Part shown: positions 19,725 to 28,459 of the stretch, piece after piece
Layout: every line of letters begins with the position of its first letter
How positions within the stretch are numbered: the first letter of the stretch is position 1
NCBI GenBank assembly: GCA_965200605.1
Contig: CBDATW010000001.1
Coordinates: forward strand, 1-40,277
Direction: 5' to 3'
DNA from: CBDATW01 sp965200605
Lineage (GTDB): Bacteria; Bacillota_I; Bacilli_A; CBDATW01
DNA length: 40,277 nt
Notes under the pieces: model-generated
The model's database searches: none
Told to the model about the DNA's origin: nothing
What the model saw: only the letters and a program-made list of their open reading frames with translations
Translations under genes and position numbers: made by a program

Positions 19725-20023
19725 TTATCCTCCTAAATTATCTTTAACTCTTTTAATATCTTTATCCTTTTTAATAATGTCATTTAAACCTGTATATAAA
19801 GTAATTAAATCATTTAGTGTTAAATTTTTTCTTAATCTTGTTTTACCTGTTGTATAATTATGTAACAATTGTTTATTATAAGGATACATAAAATATGTTC
19901 AAGTAAATAAATCATATTCTTTATCATCTTTATTCCCTATAGCATAATATTTTTTATTTAAATCTTTTATTTTTTTAGCAAAATTTTTTGTTGTGCTAAT
20001 TGTGCTAAATCAAATGAATCCAT
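19725..20023 (-). pseudogene. First gene of the accessory operon, frameshifted at an A6 run
   Basis: A well-placed start (GGAG, five bases, ATG at 20023) gives MDSFDLAQLAQQK then stops after 18 codons. The neighbouring frame continues from the same point as NFAKKIKDLNKKYYAIG and on to a stop at 19725, whose codons form the next gene's GGAGG site. One extra A in the run at 19984-19989 (A6 to A7) restores a 99-residue protein. This may be a sequencing error, a decayed gene, polymerase or ribosome slippage, or a phase switch. No family recognised. Confidence 0.6.
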
Positions 20024-20084
20024 ACTCACTCCTTTTTTTTATTGTTTTGATATATATATAAAAACATATATCATTATTATTATA
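20024..20084 (-). promoter_or_regulatory. Promoter-leader cassette, copy 1
   Basis: Reading leftward: TATAAT at 20084-20079, then ATAATGATATATG, a TTTTATATAT...ATATC arm, an A-rich stretch and GGAG. The same order and nearly the same bases occur upstream of 32028 and 35227. The GATATATG-TTTT-ATATC part is a dyad that could be a repressor operator at the transcription start. Confidence 0.65.
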
Positions 20085-20103
20085 TCAAAAACTTTTTTAT
20101 TTA

Positions 20104-20127
20104 TAAAAAAATGCTTGTTAAAGCATT
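20104..20127 (-). terminator. Terminator after the DUF2828 gene
   Basis: On the minus strand AATGCTT-TAAC-AAGCATT is followed by seven T. It separates the RNA-handling block from the accessory operon. Confidence 0.8.
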
Positions 20128-20136
20128 ATATATTTT

Positions 20137-21582
20137 TTATTGAAATATCTCTTCTACCAAACTAGCATATTTATCTAATGTTTCAATCATAAACACTTCT
20201 GGCGAAATTTTATCTAAATCAAATAAGTTTTTAAGAACTGCTGGGCTAAATCCTGAAATCAAAGCACAATGTGGCTCATCTTTAACAACAGGAAAGCTTT
20301 GATCTTGATATTGTGAAATATTTCAAAAAATAATTTTAGGTAGTGTATAACCTTCGTTTTCAAAATTATTTTTTCATAATTTAAAATTAGTTTTTTCTTC
20401 TTCTGCCTCATCAAATTCCATATCAGAAATAACAATAATTTCATTTGGCATATCCTTTTGTTTTAGTTTGTTTTTAACTGCAGTACTTAAAACTAATTTA
20501 AATGCTTTGTTGATATCTGTGTTTTCAACAATCACTTCTATTTGATTTAAATTACTATAAAGTGTTTTTCCTTTAAGTTCAACTAGTGTTGGACTTTCAG
20601 AAAATGTTAAAAATTTATTTTTTCAAACACTTTTATTTAATTGTGCAAAATAAATTGCAAGACCCAATGATACATCCATAGGTTTTCCTCTCATTGAATC
20701 TGATGTATCGGCCATAACAAGAGTATTAGAACCACTTGTATAATCTTTTAAATTATTTCATAGCGCCTCAAGTGTTTTGTCTATTTTGTCTGGTCTATAA
20801 CCATATTTAGCAATAATTTCATCAGGATTTAATACACTAGTATTAATTTTAATTTTATTATTTTCAACTAATTTTAAGTATTTATTAAACCTATCTTCAT
20901 CCTTTGTTGCAAAGGCATTTCTATACCTAAGCATTGCTTTTGATGGCACTTCTTCATAGTTAATTTTGCCAAACTCTTTTTTACACATAAAAACTTCTAC
21001 AACTTTTAAATGATTTCTTAATTTAGCAAGTGTTTTTCTATATTCTTCAGGTTTCATATTCATTTCTTTTGCTAGTTTTCTAGCAAGATTTCTTTTAGTT
21101 GCACTTGAAGTATTAATTGATGGTAATCATTTTGCCAAAAGTGATACAGGTTCATCTTTTTTTAAAGAAATTGTATCTTTTATTAAAGTTTTGTTAATTA
21201 AATCAACTACATCATTTTTTCAATTAGGATTATTATACAATTCAAGAACATAGTCTCAACGACCCATCTTATAAATGAAATCTAAATCAAACTTTTTTTG
21301 TGATCTAAGCTTTGCTAATTCATTAATCATTACTTTAAAAGCTTTTCTTTCGCCTTTCCCTTCTCTAATGTCTAAAATATTAAGCAAATTAGCTAATGCC
21401 AATGTTTCATTTTCATTATATGCTTTAATAAATAATCTTTTTAAATCCTTTTCATCTAAAAACCTAAGTGATGTAGCAAATAAGTCTAAATTATCATTTA
21501 ATGTTGATTTGTGAGTAATTGCTCCATTTTGTGTTAATTTATAACTATTTTTAACTTGCATTGCTCTTCAAAATTTATTCAT
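20137..21582 (-). CDS. DUF2828-family vWA protein (Ro60/TROVE-like architecture)
   Basis: 481 residues. The N-terminal LTQNGAITHKSTLNDNLDLF and the NILDIREGKGERKAF segment match the DUF2828 family; a C-terminal von Willebrand A domain has the metal-ion motif DTSDSM at about residues 293-298 and ISDMEFD further on. The overall plan, a helical N-terminal part followed by a vWA domain, is that of Ro60/TROVE proteins that hold non-coding RNAs. Start at 21582 behind AAAGGAG. It lies just beyond the terminator hairpin of a large structured RNA candidate and one RNA away from RtcB. RNA binding here is inference. Several TGA tryptophans. Confidence 0.82.
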
Positions 21583-21600
21583 GTTATTTCTCCTTTTTTT

Positions 21601-21658
21601 CCATAATCAAAAAAAACTCAATTTTGCAATCGAGTTTTTGTTGATTATGGAAATCAAC
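21601..21658 (-). promoter_or_regulatory. Terminator with competing antiterminator-like stem
   Basis: On the minus strand an ACTCGATT-GCAA-AATTGAGT stem extended by A-U pairs and followed by eight T forms an intrinsic terminator (21609-21640). An outer stem pairs 21641-21650 with 21601-21610 (ten perfect pairs). The same CCATAATCAAC segment can instead pair with GTTGATT at 21652-21658. The two folds are exclusive, so read-through into the DUF2828 gene may be regulated. Confidence 0.65.
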
Positions 21659-22103
21659 TAGTAACCTCCACTTATAAAATTAGCTTTGTGTTACTGTGGC
21701 TACTTTTCATGTTCTTTAAACTCGTTTGCTGTAAGAATCTAATTATTTATCTTTTATCCTAATTAATATTTTATAAGCAATATTGCATAGATTACTCAAT
21801 CAATAATATTTCCTTAAAAAGGAAATTACTAGATTCAAGAATAGAAATAGTTTTTGTATTAACTCCACTATTTCTATTAGGTTTTGCCAAATTTAAATTT
21901 ATTTTAAAATATAGTAGCAAATATTATCATTTTATTTTACATTGGCAAACAAGATACAAGTTAAAACACTTATTCATTGTTACTTACTTTTTTTGCTGGT
22001 TGTATCTTTATAGTGCTTTTATGGTTTAATACCAAGGGTAGACCAAGCCCTAACAATGTACTTTTAGAGTTTTTGTTATCCTAATGGACTTACCTTCTAA
22101 GGT
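21606..22103 (-). ncRNA. Candidate large structured RNA, about 500 nt
   Basis: Bounded by an excellent promoter (see 22110-22138) and an intrinsic terminator, with no supportable gene inside. It contains many perfect helices: 22000-22008 with 21951-21959 (9 pairs), 21942-21949 with 21883-21890 (8), 21868-21878 with 21840-21850 (11), 21819-21826 with 21808-21815 (8, three-base loop), 21830-21836 with 21735-21741 (7), and 21652-21658 with 21640-21646 (7). These nest into domains. Large ornate RNAs known from phages and near tRNA genes (ROOL, GOLLD) have this size, and Ro60-bound Y RNAs sit beside rtcB-type genes in bacteria. Membership of any of these classes is not shown. Confidence 0.72.
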
Positions 22104-22109
22104 TGTTAT

Positions 22110-22138
22110 ATTATAATATTAAGAATATTATTTATCAA
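22110..22138 (-). promoter_or_regulatory. Consensus promoter of the large RNA
   Basis: TTGATA (22138-22133), exactly 17 bases, then a perfect TATAAT (22115-22110) on the minus strand. Start of transcription is expected near 22103. It lies 32 bases beyond the rtcB stop, so the RNA is not simply the tail of the rtcB message. Confidence 0.82.
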
Positions 22139-22139
22139 T

Positions 22140-22169
22140 AGTTTTTTTTTTTTTTTTTCAAAAAACTAT
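22140..22169. repeat. A-run hairpin after rtcB
   Basis: ATAGTTTTTT and AAAAAACTAT flank a long homopolymer immediately after the rtcB stop. It can fold on either strand, but on the minus strand it is not followed by a T run, so its role as a terminator is uncertain. Confidence 0.4.
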
Positions 22170-23366
22170 TTAACCTTTTAAATTGATAATTGGTTTAATT
22201 ACTTTAACTATTTCTAAAATATCTTTTTGATATTCTAAAATTTGATAAATATTTTTATATGCTCTGGGACATTCATCTAATCTTTTTTCATCTATAGAGC
22301 CAACAATACCCTTCATATCATTTTTAAATTCTTCCATATTATGGTTTTTAATTGCTGCTTTACGTGAATATTTTCTACCAGCTCCATGAGAACAAGAGTT
22401 TAGGCTTTTTTTATTTAAATCAATATCTAGTTTGCCTGATACTAAAAATACTCCATCAGCCATATTTGCCAAGATAGGTGTTAATTTTCAACGACATAAA
22501 GGAGCTGCTCCTTTTCTGTGCCTATAAAATGTTTTTTTTGTCCCAGGATTTCATACTTCTAACATATTGTGATTTTCATTGGCAATAATCATATTTTTTG
22601 ATAACAATTGTTGTTTTAATCCCAAATGCTTACAAATGATGTCATATGTTATTTGAACCATTATTTTTCTTGAATAAAAAGCATAATCAACTGCAGCATT
22701 ATGAAAGTAGATATATTTATTAAAGTAAGCAGAATTAATATTAATGGGTCAAGAACCAACAACTTCTTCTTTTGATGGTTGGCCATTTTTTTTCAAATGT
22801 GGTGTATTGTTACATATTTCTTTTGCTATTTTGCTATATTTATCAGCAATTGCAGCTCCTACTCCCCTTGAACCGGAATGAACTGTAATATAAATATAAT
22901 TGTATTGATCAAAACCAATTTCTACAAAATGATTTCCTCCACCAATGGTAGCAAATTGTCTATCAATTAACTCTTGGTTAAACTCTCTTCTTAAATCATC
23001 ACATACATCCTCAAATCATCAAGATTTTTTTCTAATATCATTGGCAAATGTATATGATCTAGTATTTGCAGGTATCTTTTTTTGCATTTCTTTAAAAATT
23101 TCTGCTTTATGTTTTTCTATTTCACTTAATTTAATAGAAGTTTGATAAACAACAACTCCACAACCAATATCTTTACCAATATAAGTAGGGTTGATGTTAT
23201 CTATTGAGTCAATAACAGAGCCAATTGGCAGTGTATAACCTGTATGAATATCAGGCATTATTGCACCTCTAATATTGTAGGGCTCACTAAAATTAGATTC
23301 AAATTGTTCTATTGCACTATCTTCTACTTTAGATAAAGGAATTAGTTTGATATAATCTTTGAACAT
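22170..23366 (-). CDS. rtcB: RNA-splicing ligase RtcB
   Basis: 398 residues. RtcB joins 2',3'-cyclic-phosphate and 5'-OH RNA ends using GTP and manganese. The key elements are present: MPDIHTGYTLPIGSV, DIGCG (metal-binding Asp and Cys near residues 66-69), GGGNHFVE (His near 145), VHSGSRG (His near 162), NENHNM, HRKGAAP, and SCSHGAGR with the guanylylated His near 326. The length matches short bacterial RtcB proteins. Starts one base before the end of the dTMP-kinase-like gene (adjacent, coupled). In a phage it probably repairs tRNAs cut by host nucleases, or processes the large RNA next door. TGA tryptophans throughout. Confidence 0.96.
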
Positions 23367-23885
23367 TTATCTCTCCAATTCAAGATAAATTACTTCAAGA
23401 GCATCTCATATAGAATTAACTTTATATAATCTAATATCTTTATGAACTTCTTTGATAAACCTAAAATATTTTAGATATTTAGATTTTAATATAATAAGTT
23501 GTCTAATGCTTGAAGGATCTCTTGTATTTTTTTTATTTTTAGTTTTTATTCTTTCCATAGCTATTTTAGGTTTAGTATTTATAAATATATAAATATTTGG
23601 TTGATAAGGAAAATTAATAATTTTCTTTGCTTCTTCAATTGTTTTGGCAGAATAAACTAGAGTTGATGGACATCATCTATCAGATATAATGTTTTTTTGA
23701 TTTTTATTTATTTTTTTATAGTAACTAACCATTTCATTTAAAAACTCATTTGTTGTTTTTATTTTAGGGTTTTGTGGAAATTTAAGAAAATGTGTGTTAG
23801 GCAAAATTGTTTTTAAGTATTCAATTAAAGTTGTTTTACCTGAACCATCAATTCCTTCTACTACTATAAATTTAGGCTTTTTCAT
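23367..23885 (-). CDS. tmk: dTMP-kinase-like protein
   Basis: 172 residues. P-loop EGIDGSGKTT at residues 10-19 and the DRWCPSTLVYS segment (DR-S-Y of thymidylate kinases), followed by a lid region rich in Lys/Arg. It would phosphorylate dTMP for phage DNA synthesis in this AT-rich genome. It is shorter than typical cellular enzymes (about 205-215). Its place directly before rtcB leaves open a role as a nucleic-acid end kinase, but the DRW motif favours nucleotide kinase. Confidence 0.8.
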
Positions 23886-23998
23886 GTCGAGCTCTTTTTT
23901 ATTTTTTTATAAAGTTTTTTACTATATACATTAATTTTATTAGGATTAATTACAAAATCTCTATTAAAAGTATTTAAATATAATAATTTTGTATTCAT
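23864..23998 (-). CDS. Hypothetical protein, 44 residues
   Basis: Behind AAAGGA, with ATG at 23998; basic second half (VYSKKLYKKIKKSS). It overlaps the start of the kinase gene by 22 bases in another frame. Without TGA as tryptophan it would end at residue 39. Small and unrecognised, but well placed between the exonuclease and kinase genes. Confidence 0.4.
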
Positions 23999-24010
23999 TG
24001 TTTAATCCTT

Positions 24011-24823
24011 TCAAATAATTTTTATTGGAATGCCATCTATATTTGGAAGACCATTATTTAATTTTTCTATTGTATTTAATGTTTTTATAGTATTTTCATC
24101 ATACAAAACATTACACTCATAATATATTTTATCATTTTTATCTTTATTTGCTTTCATTAATTGTTTTTTATTTTTAAGTGCTTCATTAATTAATTTATAA
24201 AAATCATCATTATCACTATGAATTACTCTAAATATATTAATATATTTATCTAATATTTCTACATCTTTTATAGTTTCTGGAAAACCAGGAATAAAAACTG
24301 TTATAATATCTGCTTTGGTAATTTTACAATTTGAATCATTGGCATTTAACGCCCAAAGATAAAATTTTGTTTGCAGCTCATATTCATCAATTAAACCCCT
24401 AATAGATTTTTGATTCTCAACATCATAAGCTACTTGCGGCAACTTAGCTCGGTTAAAGTAACATTTAACTTCAGCTATTTTGTTATATTTTTTATGTAAT
24501 CCATCAATTAAACCATTAAATTGTGGTAAATTAGAAAACATATCACCTTTATAATCTTTATATTCAAATGATTGATAAGTATTTCTACCTCACACTTTAT
24601 CTAATATTTTATTTTCATAATGCCTACCAATATCAGCATAGATATTTTTCTCAAATGGTTTTAAACCTAAAAAACTTAGTATTAATGTAAAAGCATTATC
24701 ATATTGTTTTTTATTTAATAAAGCTACAAAACGATGACCTGAAATAGGTTTGATTTCATTTTGTGAATAAACTTTAATATTAACCCCTTTTTTTACATGT
24801 TTAATAACTATTTTATTTTCCAT
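24011..24823 (-). CDS. PD-(D/E)XK exonuclease (YqaJ/lambda Exo-like)
   Basis: 270 residues. The fold's active-site pattern is visible in order: GRHYEN (Glu near 70), GLIDGL (Asp near 107) and AEVKCY (Glu118-x-Lys120). Such enzymes chew double-stranded ends to give single strands for annealing-type recombination and usually sit beside an annealing protein and SSB, as here. The start ATG at 24823 is supported by the reading frame through two TGA tryptophans. A hairpin lies just upstream. Confidence 0.85.
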
Positions 24824-24867
24824 GTTAGATTACCTAACCTTATTTAATATTTTTTATTTGTTTTTTT

Positions 24868-24903
24868 TAATAAGGATATCAATATTCAATAATATCCTTA
24901 TTA
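24868..24903. repeat. 12-bp perfect inverted repeat before the exonuclease gene
   Basis: TAATAAGGATAT and its exact complement around a 12-base loop, in the 98-base gap between two minus genes. The T run lies on the wrong side for a minus-strand terminator; an operator or mRNA processing site is possible. Confidence 0.6.
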
Positions 24904-24921
24904 GAAACAACAAATTTGTTA

Positions 24922-25398
24922 TTATCTACTGTTTGAATTATTAAAATTACCAGTTATATTGTTATTTTGTGATTCTTTTAGTGTGTTATTAAATCTTATA
25001 TCTTGTTTAGCTAGCTTGCATGCATCAATTAAATCTGAGGCATATTGTTTACCGCTTTGTTGATTATACAATTGAGCTAATTGATCATTTGATAAAGTAG
25101 TCATTTTATACAATACACTCACTTGACTTGGTGTTGCAGGTCCCATTAGTTTTTTTGGGCTTTCTTTATAATTGTTATTGTATTTTTTTTCTAAAGTAGG
25201 TTTGATGTTTTCTTTTGATTCTTCACCTCAACTTTTTAGAATATCTGATTTTTTTGTAATAGCTCCTGCTATTTCATCAGTAACATTTTCTGCTGCTAAA
25301 ATTGCTGATTTACTTTTTGCTACATCTATATCTGAAATTTCCATTTCAATTTTATTAAATGCATGCGCCCTTGATAGGGCAACTCTTACTTTTGCCAT
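24922..25398 (-). CDS. Recombination-block protein of unknown function
   Basis: 158 residues, start behind AAAGGAG. Alanine-rich helical N-terminus (SAILAAENVTDEIAGAITKK), a linker with KKYNNNYKESPKK, then GPATPSQVSVLYKM and LSNDQLAQLYNQQSGK, and an Asn-rich tail (NNNITGNFNNSNS). The ATPSQ...LY pattern recalls short C-terminal modules in phage recombination proteins, and the Asn-rich acid-poor tail is unlike SSB. It occupies the position where an annealing protein (RecT/Erf type) would be expected, but none of their motifs is recognised. Confidence 0.6.
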
Positions 25399-25495
25399 AA
25401 TCTTTCTCCTTTATTTTTTTCTAGAATTTGTTATAATTTTAGTAATGTATATATAAAATAAGTATCTTAGTGACATTTTTGTTGCTTGGTCTTTT

Positions 25496-25810
25496 TTATT
25501 TATTTGTTAAAGCAGGTATTTCTTCAACTTCAATTTCAAGCACATTAAGTCAATAGCTTATTCTAAAATCATATATATTAAATGTTGAAGTTTTTGAAAC
25601 TCCATCAAATGCACTATTAAACTTTTTTTCTATATCTTTTAAATTAAATTCTTCATATTTGCCTGTTTTACTATTATGTTGACTTCCTTTTACATAAAAA
25701 CTTTTATTTAATAAAACTCCTCTTAGTTTAAATGTTAGGTTAAGATCAGAATTCATATTTGAAAAAATAAGATTTTTAACAGATGCTTTATTTAATCCTT
25801 TTTGTTTCAT
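25496..25810 (-). CDS. Hypothetical protein, 104 residues
   Basis: Beta-type protein (NLTFKLRGVLLNKSFYVKG, then FNIYDFRISYWLNVLEIEVEE) behind AAGGAG, one base after the preceding gene. Co-transcribed with SSB and the exonuclease, so probably a DNA-metabolism accessory. The last 18 residues depend on reading a TGA as tryptophan. Confidence 0.6.
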
Positions 25811-25811
25811 G

Positions 25812-26264
25812 TTATTTCTCCTTTTTTAATGGAATAATTTCAATTTCTATTCCAAAATATTTTGTGTCTTTAATTATTTTGTATGATTGATAATGTTTTG
25901 TATTTCTAAATCCTTTTGTATCAAAAGTTGTGTGTTTTTTAATTAACTTTGGATTTTCTTTTTTTAATTTTTTTAAATCAACGTCATATGTGTTGCGTGA
26001 TTTTAATTTAAATTTAAATATTTGCTTAGATTTTGTATCAATTAATTGATAGTATTTTTGATTATTTCTAACAAATTGATCTTTTAGATAATCTTTATGA
26101 CTATCTAACAACTTGTTTTTATCTTCAAGTTTTTGTTCTAATTTTTTTACCCCTGATGATTCTTTTAATTTATTTAGTTTAATTTCTAGTTTATAAATAT
26201 CATCACTAGTTTTAAGTATGTTTTTATAAATTGGCTGTATAATATTTTTTGATTTAGATATCAT
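25812..26264 (-). CDS. Coiled-coil protein, 150 residues
   Basis: Residues 20-60 form a strongly charged coiled coil (DIYKLEIKLNKLKES, KLEQKLEDKNKLLD); the rest is basic. Overlaps the end of SSB by 11 bases and ends one base before the next gene. It has no tryptophan. No family recognised; position between SSB and the recombination genes suggests a DNA-binding accessory. Confidence 0.6.
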   Translation of the reverse strand: MISKSKNIIQPIYKNILKTSDDIYKLEIKLNKLKESSGVKKLEQKLEDKNKLLDSHKDYLKDQFVRNNQKYYQLIDTKSKQIFKFKLKSRNTYDVDLKKLKKENPKLIKKHTTFDTKGFRNTKHYQSYKIIKDTKYFGIEIEIIPLKKEK

Positions 26265-26616
26265 TTGTAAAATCCATATCTTTTAAAGTATTTTCTTTAA
26301 TATTTATTTTTTTAGATTCTAAAAAGTCAATTTGTTCTATAATACATACTGAATTAGTCCTGTTATTGCCATCTTTGTCTACATAATTATTACTTTGATG
26401 CCTTCCAACAATACCGACTAAAGAACCTTTTTGAAGATATTTATGCATTGCAATAGCATTTTTGTTTCAAGCAGTACATGATAAAAAGTTAGATTCTTCT
26501 GCTTTGCCTATTTTATTTTGTGCTAATGCAAAGTTTACTACAGTAGATTCTTTTATGTGTTTTATTTCTGGATTGGCTGTTAGACGCCCAATAAAAATAA
26601 CTTTATTTATAGCCAT
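26254..26616 (-). CDS. ssb: Single-stranded DNA-binding protein
   Basis: 120 residues. MAINKVIFIGRLTANPEIK, VVNFALAQNK, FLSCTAWNKNAIAMHKYLQKGSLVGIVG-type sequence and NSVCIIEQIDFLESK are the OB-fold strands of bacterial SSB. The short C-terminus ends MDFTNDI, close to the acidic DDDIPF-type tail that recruits partners. A TGA supplies the conserved tryptophan of TAWNKNA. Starts in a TAATG overlap with the membrane gene upstream. Confidence 0.95.
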
Positions 26617-26855
26617 TATTTATCACCATTTTTTTGTTTTTTGAATTCTTGTTCTATTCATATCAAAACATTTGGGGCAAATATGGATAATGCAGCAACA
26701 AATGCCACACCACAAACTATAAAAAATAATGAAATACCACCAACTAAATATACAATTACTTGCAAAAATCCTGATACAAACATTGGATTAAATAATCAAT
26801 CATAAATAAGTGCACTAGCACTTAAAAATTGAATCATTGTTCAAATAATTTTCAT
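26616..26855 (-). CDS. Two-helix membrane protein, 79 residues
   Basis: Starts behind AGAGAG. Membrane segments: a first from about residue 3 to 22 and a second longer region (VIVYLVGGISLFFIVCGVAF and on), then a basic tail (EQEFKKQKNGDK). Stop and SSB start share the sequence TAATG. Holin- or exclusion-like small membrane protein; function unknown. Confidence 0.65.
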
Positions 26856-26919
26856 AATTATCTCTCTTTATTATTTTGTTTTTAAAATAATTCAACATTA
26901 ATAAAGGTTAACCAATTAA

Positions 26920-27321
26920 TTATAAATTGTATGTTTTTGCTTCTTTGCTTATAATTTTATAATAAATATCTACTTTTTTTTGATTTTCAATTCTCAACTT
27001 TCTATTAGATAAATTTTGTAATTTATAAGTAAGTTGTTTAGCATAATATTGTTTAAATAGTCTTATATCACGTTCTTTTGATGTTTCGTTGCTCCTTTTT
27101 TTGTAATTAGGCATTTTATATGGATTGTATTTTAAAACTATTTCTAAATACATAAAAAACGTGTCTTGATAAACATCTTCTTTTCCATATATACTTTCTT
27201 TACTATAAATATGCTTATGAATTTTAGATCAAGTTAGTTTTTTTAATTTAGTTCATTTTGGTATGTTTCATATAATTGTTTTAAGTTTTATTAAATCTTT
27301 TTTGTTTGTCTCTATTTTCAT
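26920..27321 (-). CDS. Possible sigma-like transcription factor
   Basis: 133 residues (an in-frame ATG at 27345 would add eight). The segment GKEDVYQDTFFMYLEIVLKY resembles sigma-70 region 2 (ED..Q..f......kydp), followed by NPYKMPNYKKR. The C-terminal half is basic and helical but no clear HTH is visible. If right, it could direct host RNA polymerase to the phage late genes. It overlaps the nuclease gene upstream by 41 bases. Tentative. Confidence 0.4.
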
Positions 27322-28225
27322 AATACTCTTTTTGTGGGTATTCATATTTAAGACTAGATATTTCAATAATTTGTGTAATACATAATTTTTGATATTTTAA
27401 AATTGTATTCCTGTTTTTGGAACTATTCATTTTTTTAAAATTGTTTATAAAATTATTAATTTTTTTAACTTTATTAATATATTGTTTATTTTGTTTAAGG
27501 TAAGGGTATACTTTTCAAGCTTTTGATAAACATACCTCTTGAATATATGGTATCATAAAGTCGATAGAGATACAAGTATTTTTATTAGTTTTTCATTTTT
27601 TGACTTCTTTTTTAGACAAGATTTTGAATTTATTAACTAATTCTTTAACTTCATTTTTTCTATCTTTTTTATATTGCAATTTTTGTTGAATGAATTTATT
27701 TAATTCTAATCATCCTCCTGTTTTTGTTTTTGTAATCTCTGTAAAAAAAGATTGTTTTTTAATTGAAGATTCAATAAATATTATTGATTCATATCTTTTA
27801 TTATAAAAATCTGTTTCTTTTATTAACTCAATAAAATAATCAACATATCAAAAAGAAGATTGAATTGTTTTTTTATTTAAATGTTTTAAAATAGCATCTT
27901 TTTTAATTTTTCATTCAATAGGTGAAAAACCACCTTTTATGTCTATTAATTCATAAATCACTTTATTTTTATGTTTTTTTATAACAAAAAAGTCAGGAGT
28001 ATATAATCTAACTATTTTTTTATTTGTTAAAAGACAATTAAAGTTCATATATTTAAATGATTTAGGTTGATAAATAAAAGATAAAATACTTGAATTAGAT
28101 TCAAGATATTGATAATATTCCATCTCCAATTTAGAATCAAAAACTATATTATTATATGTTCTTAATTTTTGATCATATTTTTTTGGTTTATAACCCTTAT
28201 ATTTATAAAATTTATTCATAGACAT
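27281..28225 (-). CDS. DUF1064-like PD-(D/E)XK nuclease with long C-terminal extension
   Basis: 314 residues. The N-terminal 110 show FDSKLEMEYYQYL, FIYQPKSFKYM, LYTPDFFVIK and YELIDIKGG, i.e. Glu, Asp and (D-x-K) residues of a PD-(D/E)XK nuclease as in DUF1064 phage proteins, often proposed as junction resolvases. Typical members are about 110-170 residues, so the basic, lysine-rich 200-residue C-terminal part is unusual and may bind DNA. Start behind AAAGGA; the reading depends on many TGA tryptophans. Confidence 0.7.
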
Positions 28226-28235
28226 TTTTTTTCCT

Positions 28236-28415
28236 TTATGTATATATATTTTTATATTTATACATTTTTGTATGAATTTTACATAAAAAAATAGTGCTAA
28301 AAGGCGACTTAGTAAAAATAATTGAATATTGTTGTTTAAAACTACAACGTTTATCTATTGTTAAATAATGCTCGCACTTTTTGTAAGTTTTTACTTTCTT
28401 TAATATAACAGACAT
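28236..28415 (-). CDS. Small Cys/His protein (CxxH family), 59 residues
   Basis: Cysteines at KKCEH and DKRCSF, then FLCKIHTKMY near the end, giving C-x9-C-x(about 20)-CxxH. Basic, compact, likely zinc-binding. Resembles the other CxxH proteins in this window (29408, 32177, 32910, 37983). The stop lies 11 bases before the nuclease gene start. Start behind AAGGAA. Confidence 0.55.
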   Translation of the reverse strand: MSVILKKVKTYKKCEHYLTIDKRCSFKQQYSIIFTKSPFSTIFLCKIHTKMYKYKNIYT

Positions 28416-28459
28416 ATTTTTTTTCCTTATTTATTTTCTTAAACCTTTTATTTTTTATA

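Noticed and set aside
21601..22140. Group I intron in the rtcB-DUF2828 spacer
   Set aside because: No recognisable P/Q/R/S core elements, no interrupted gene on either side, and clear promoter and terminator favour a free RNA.
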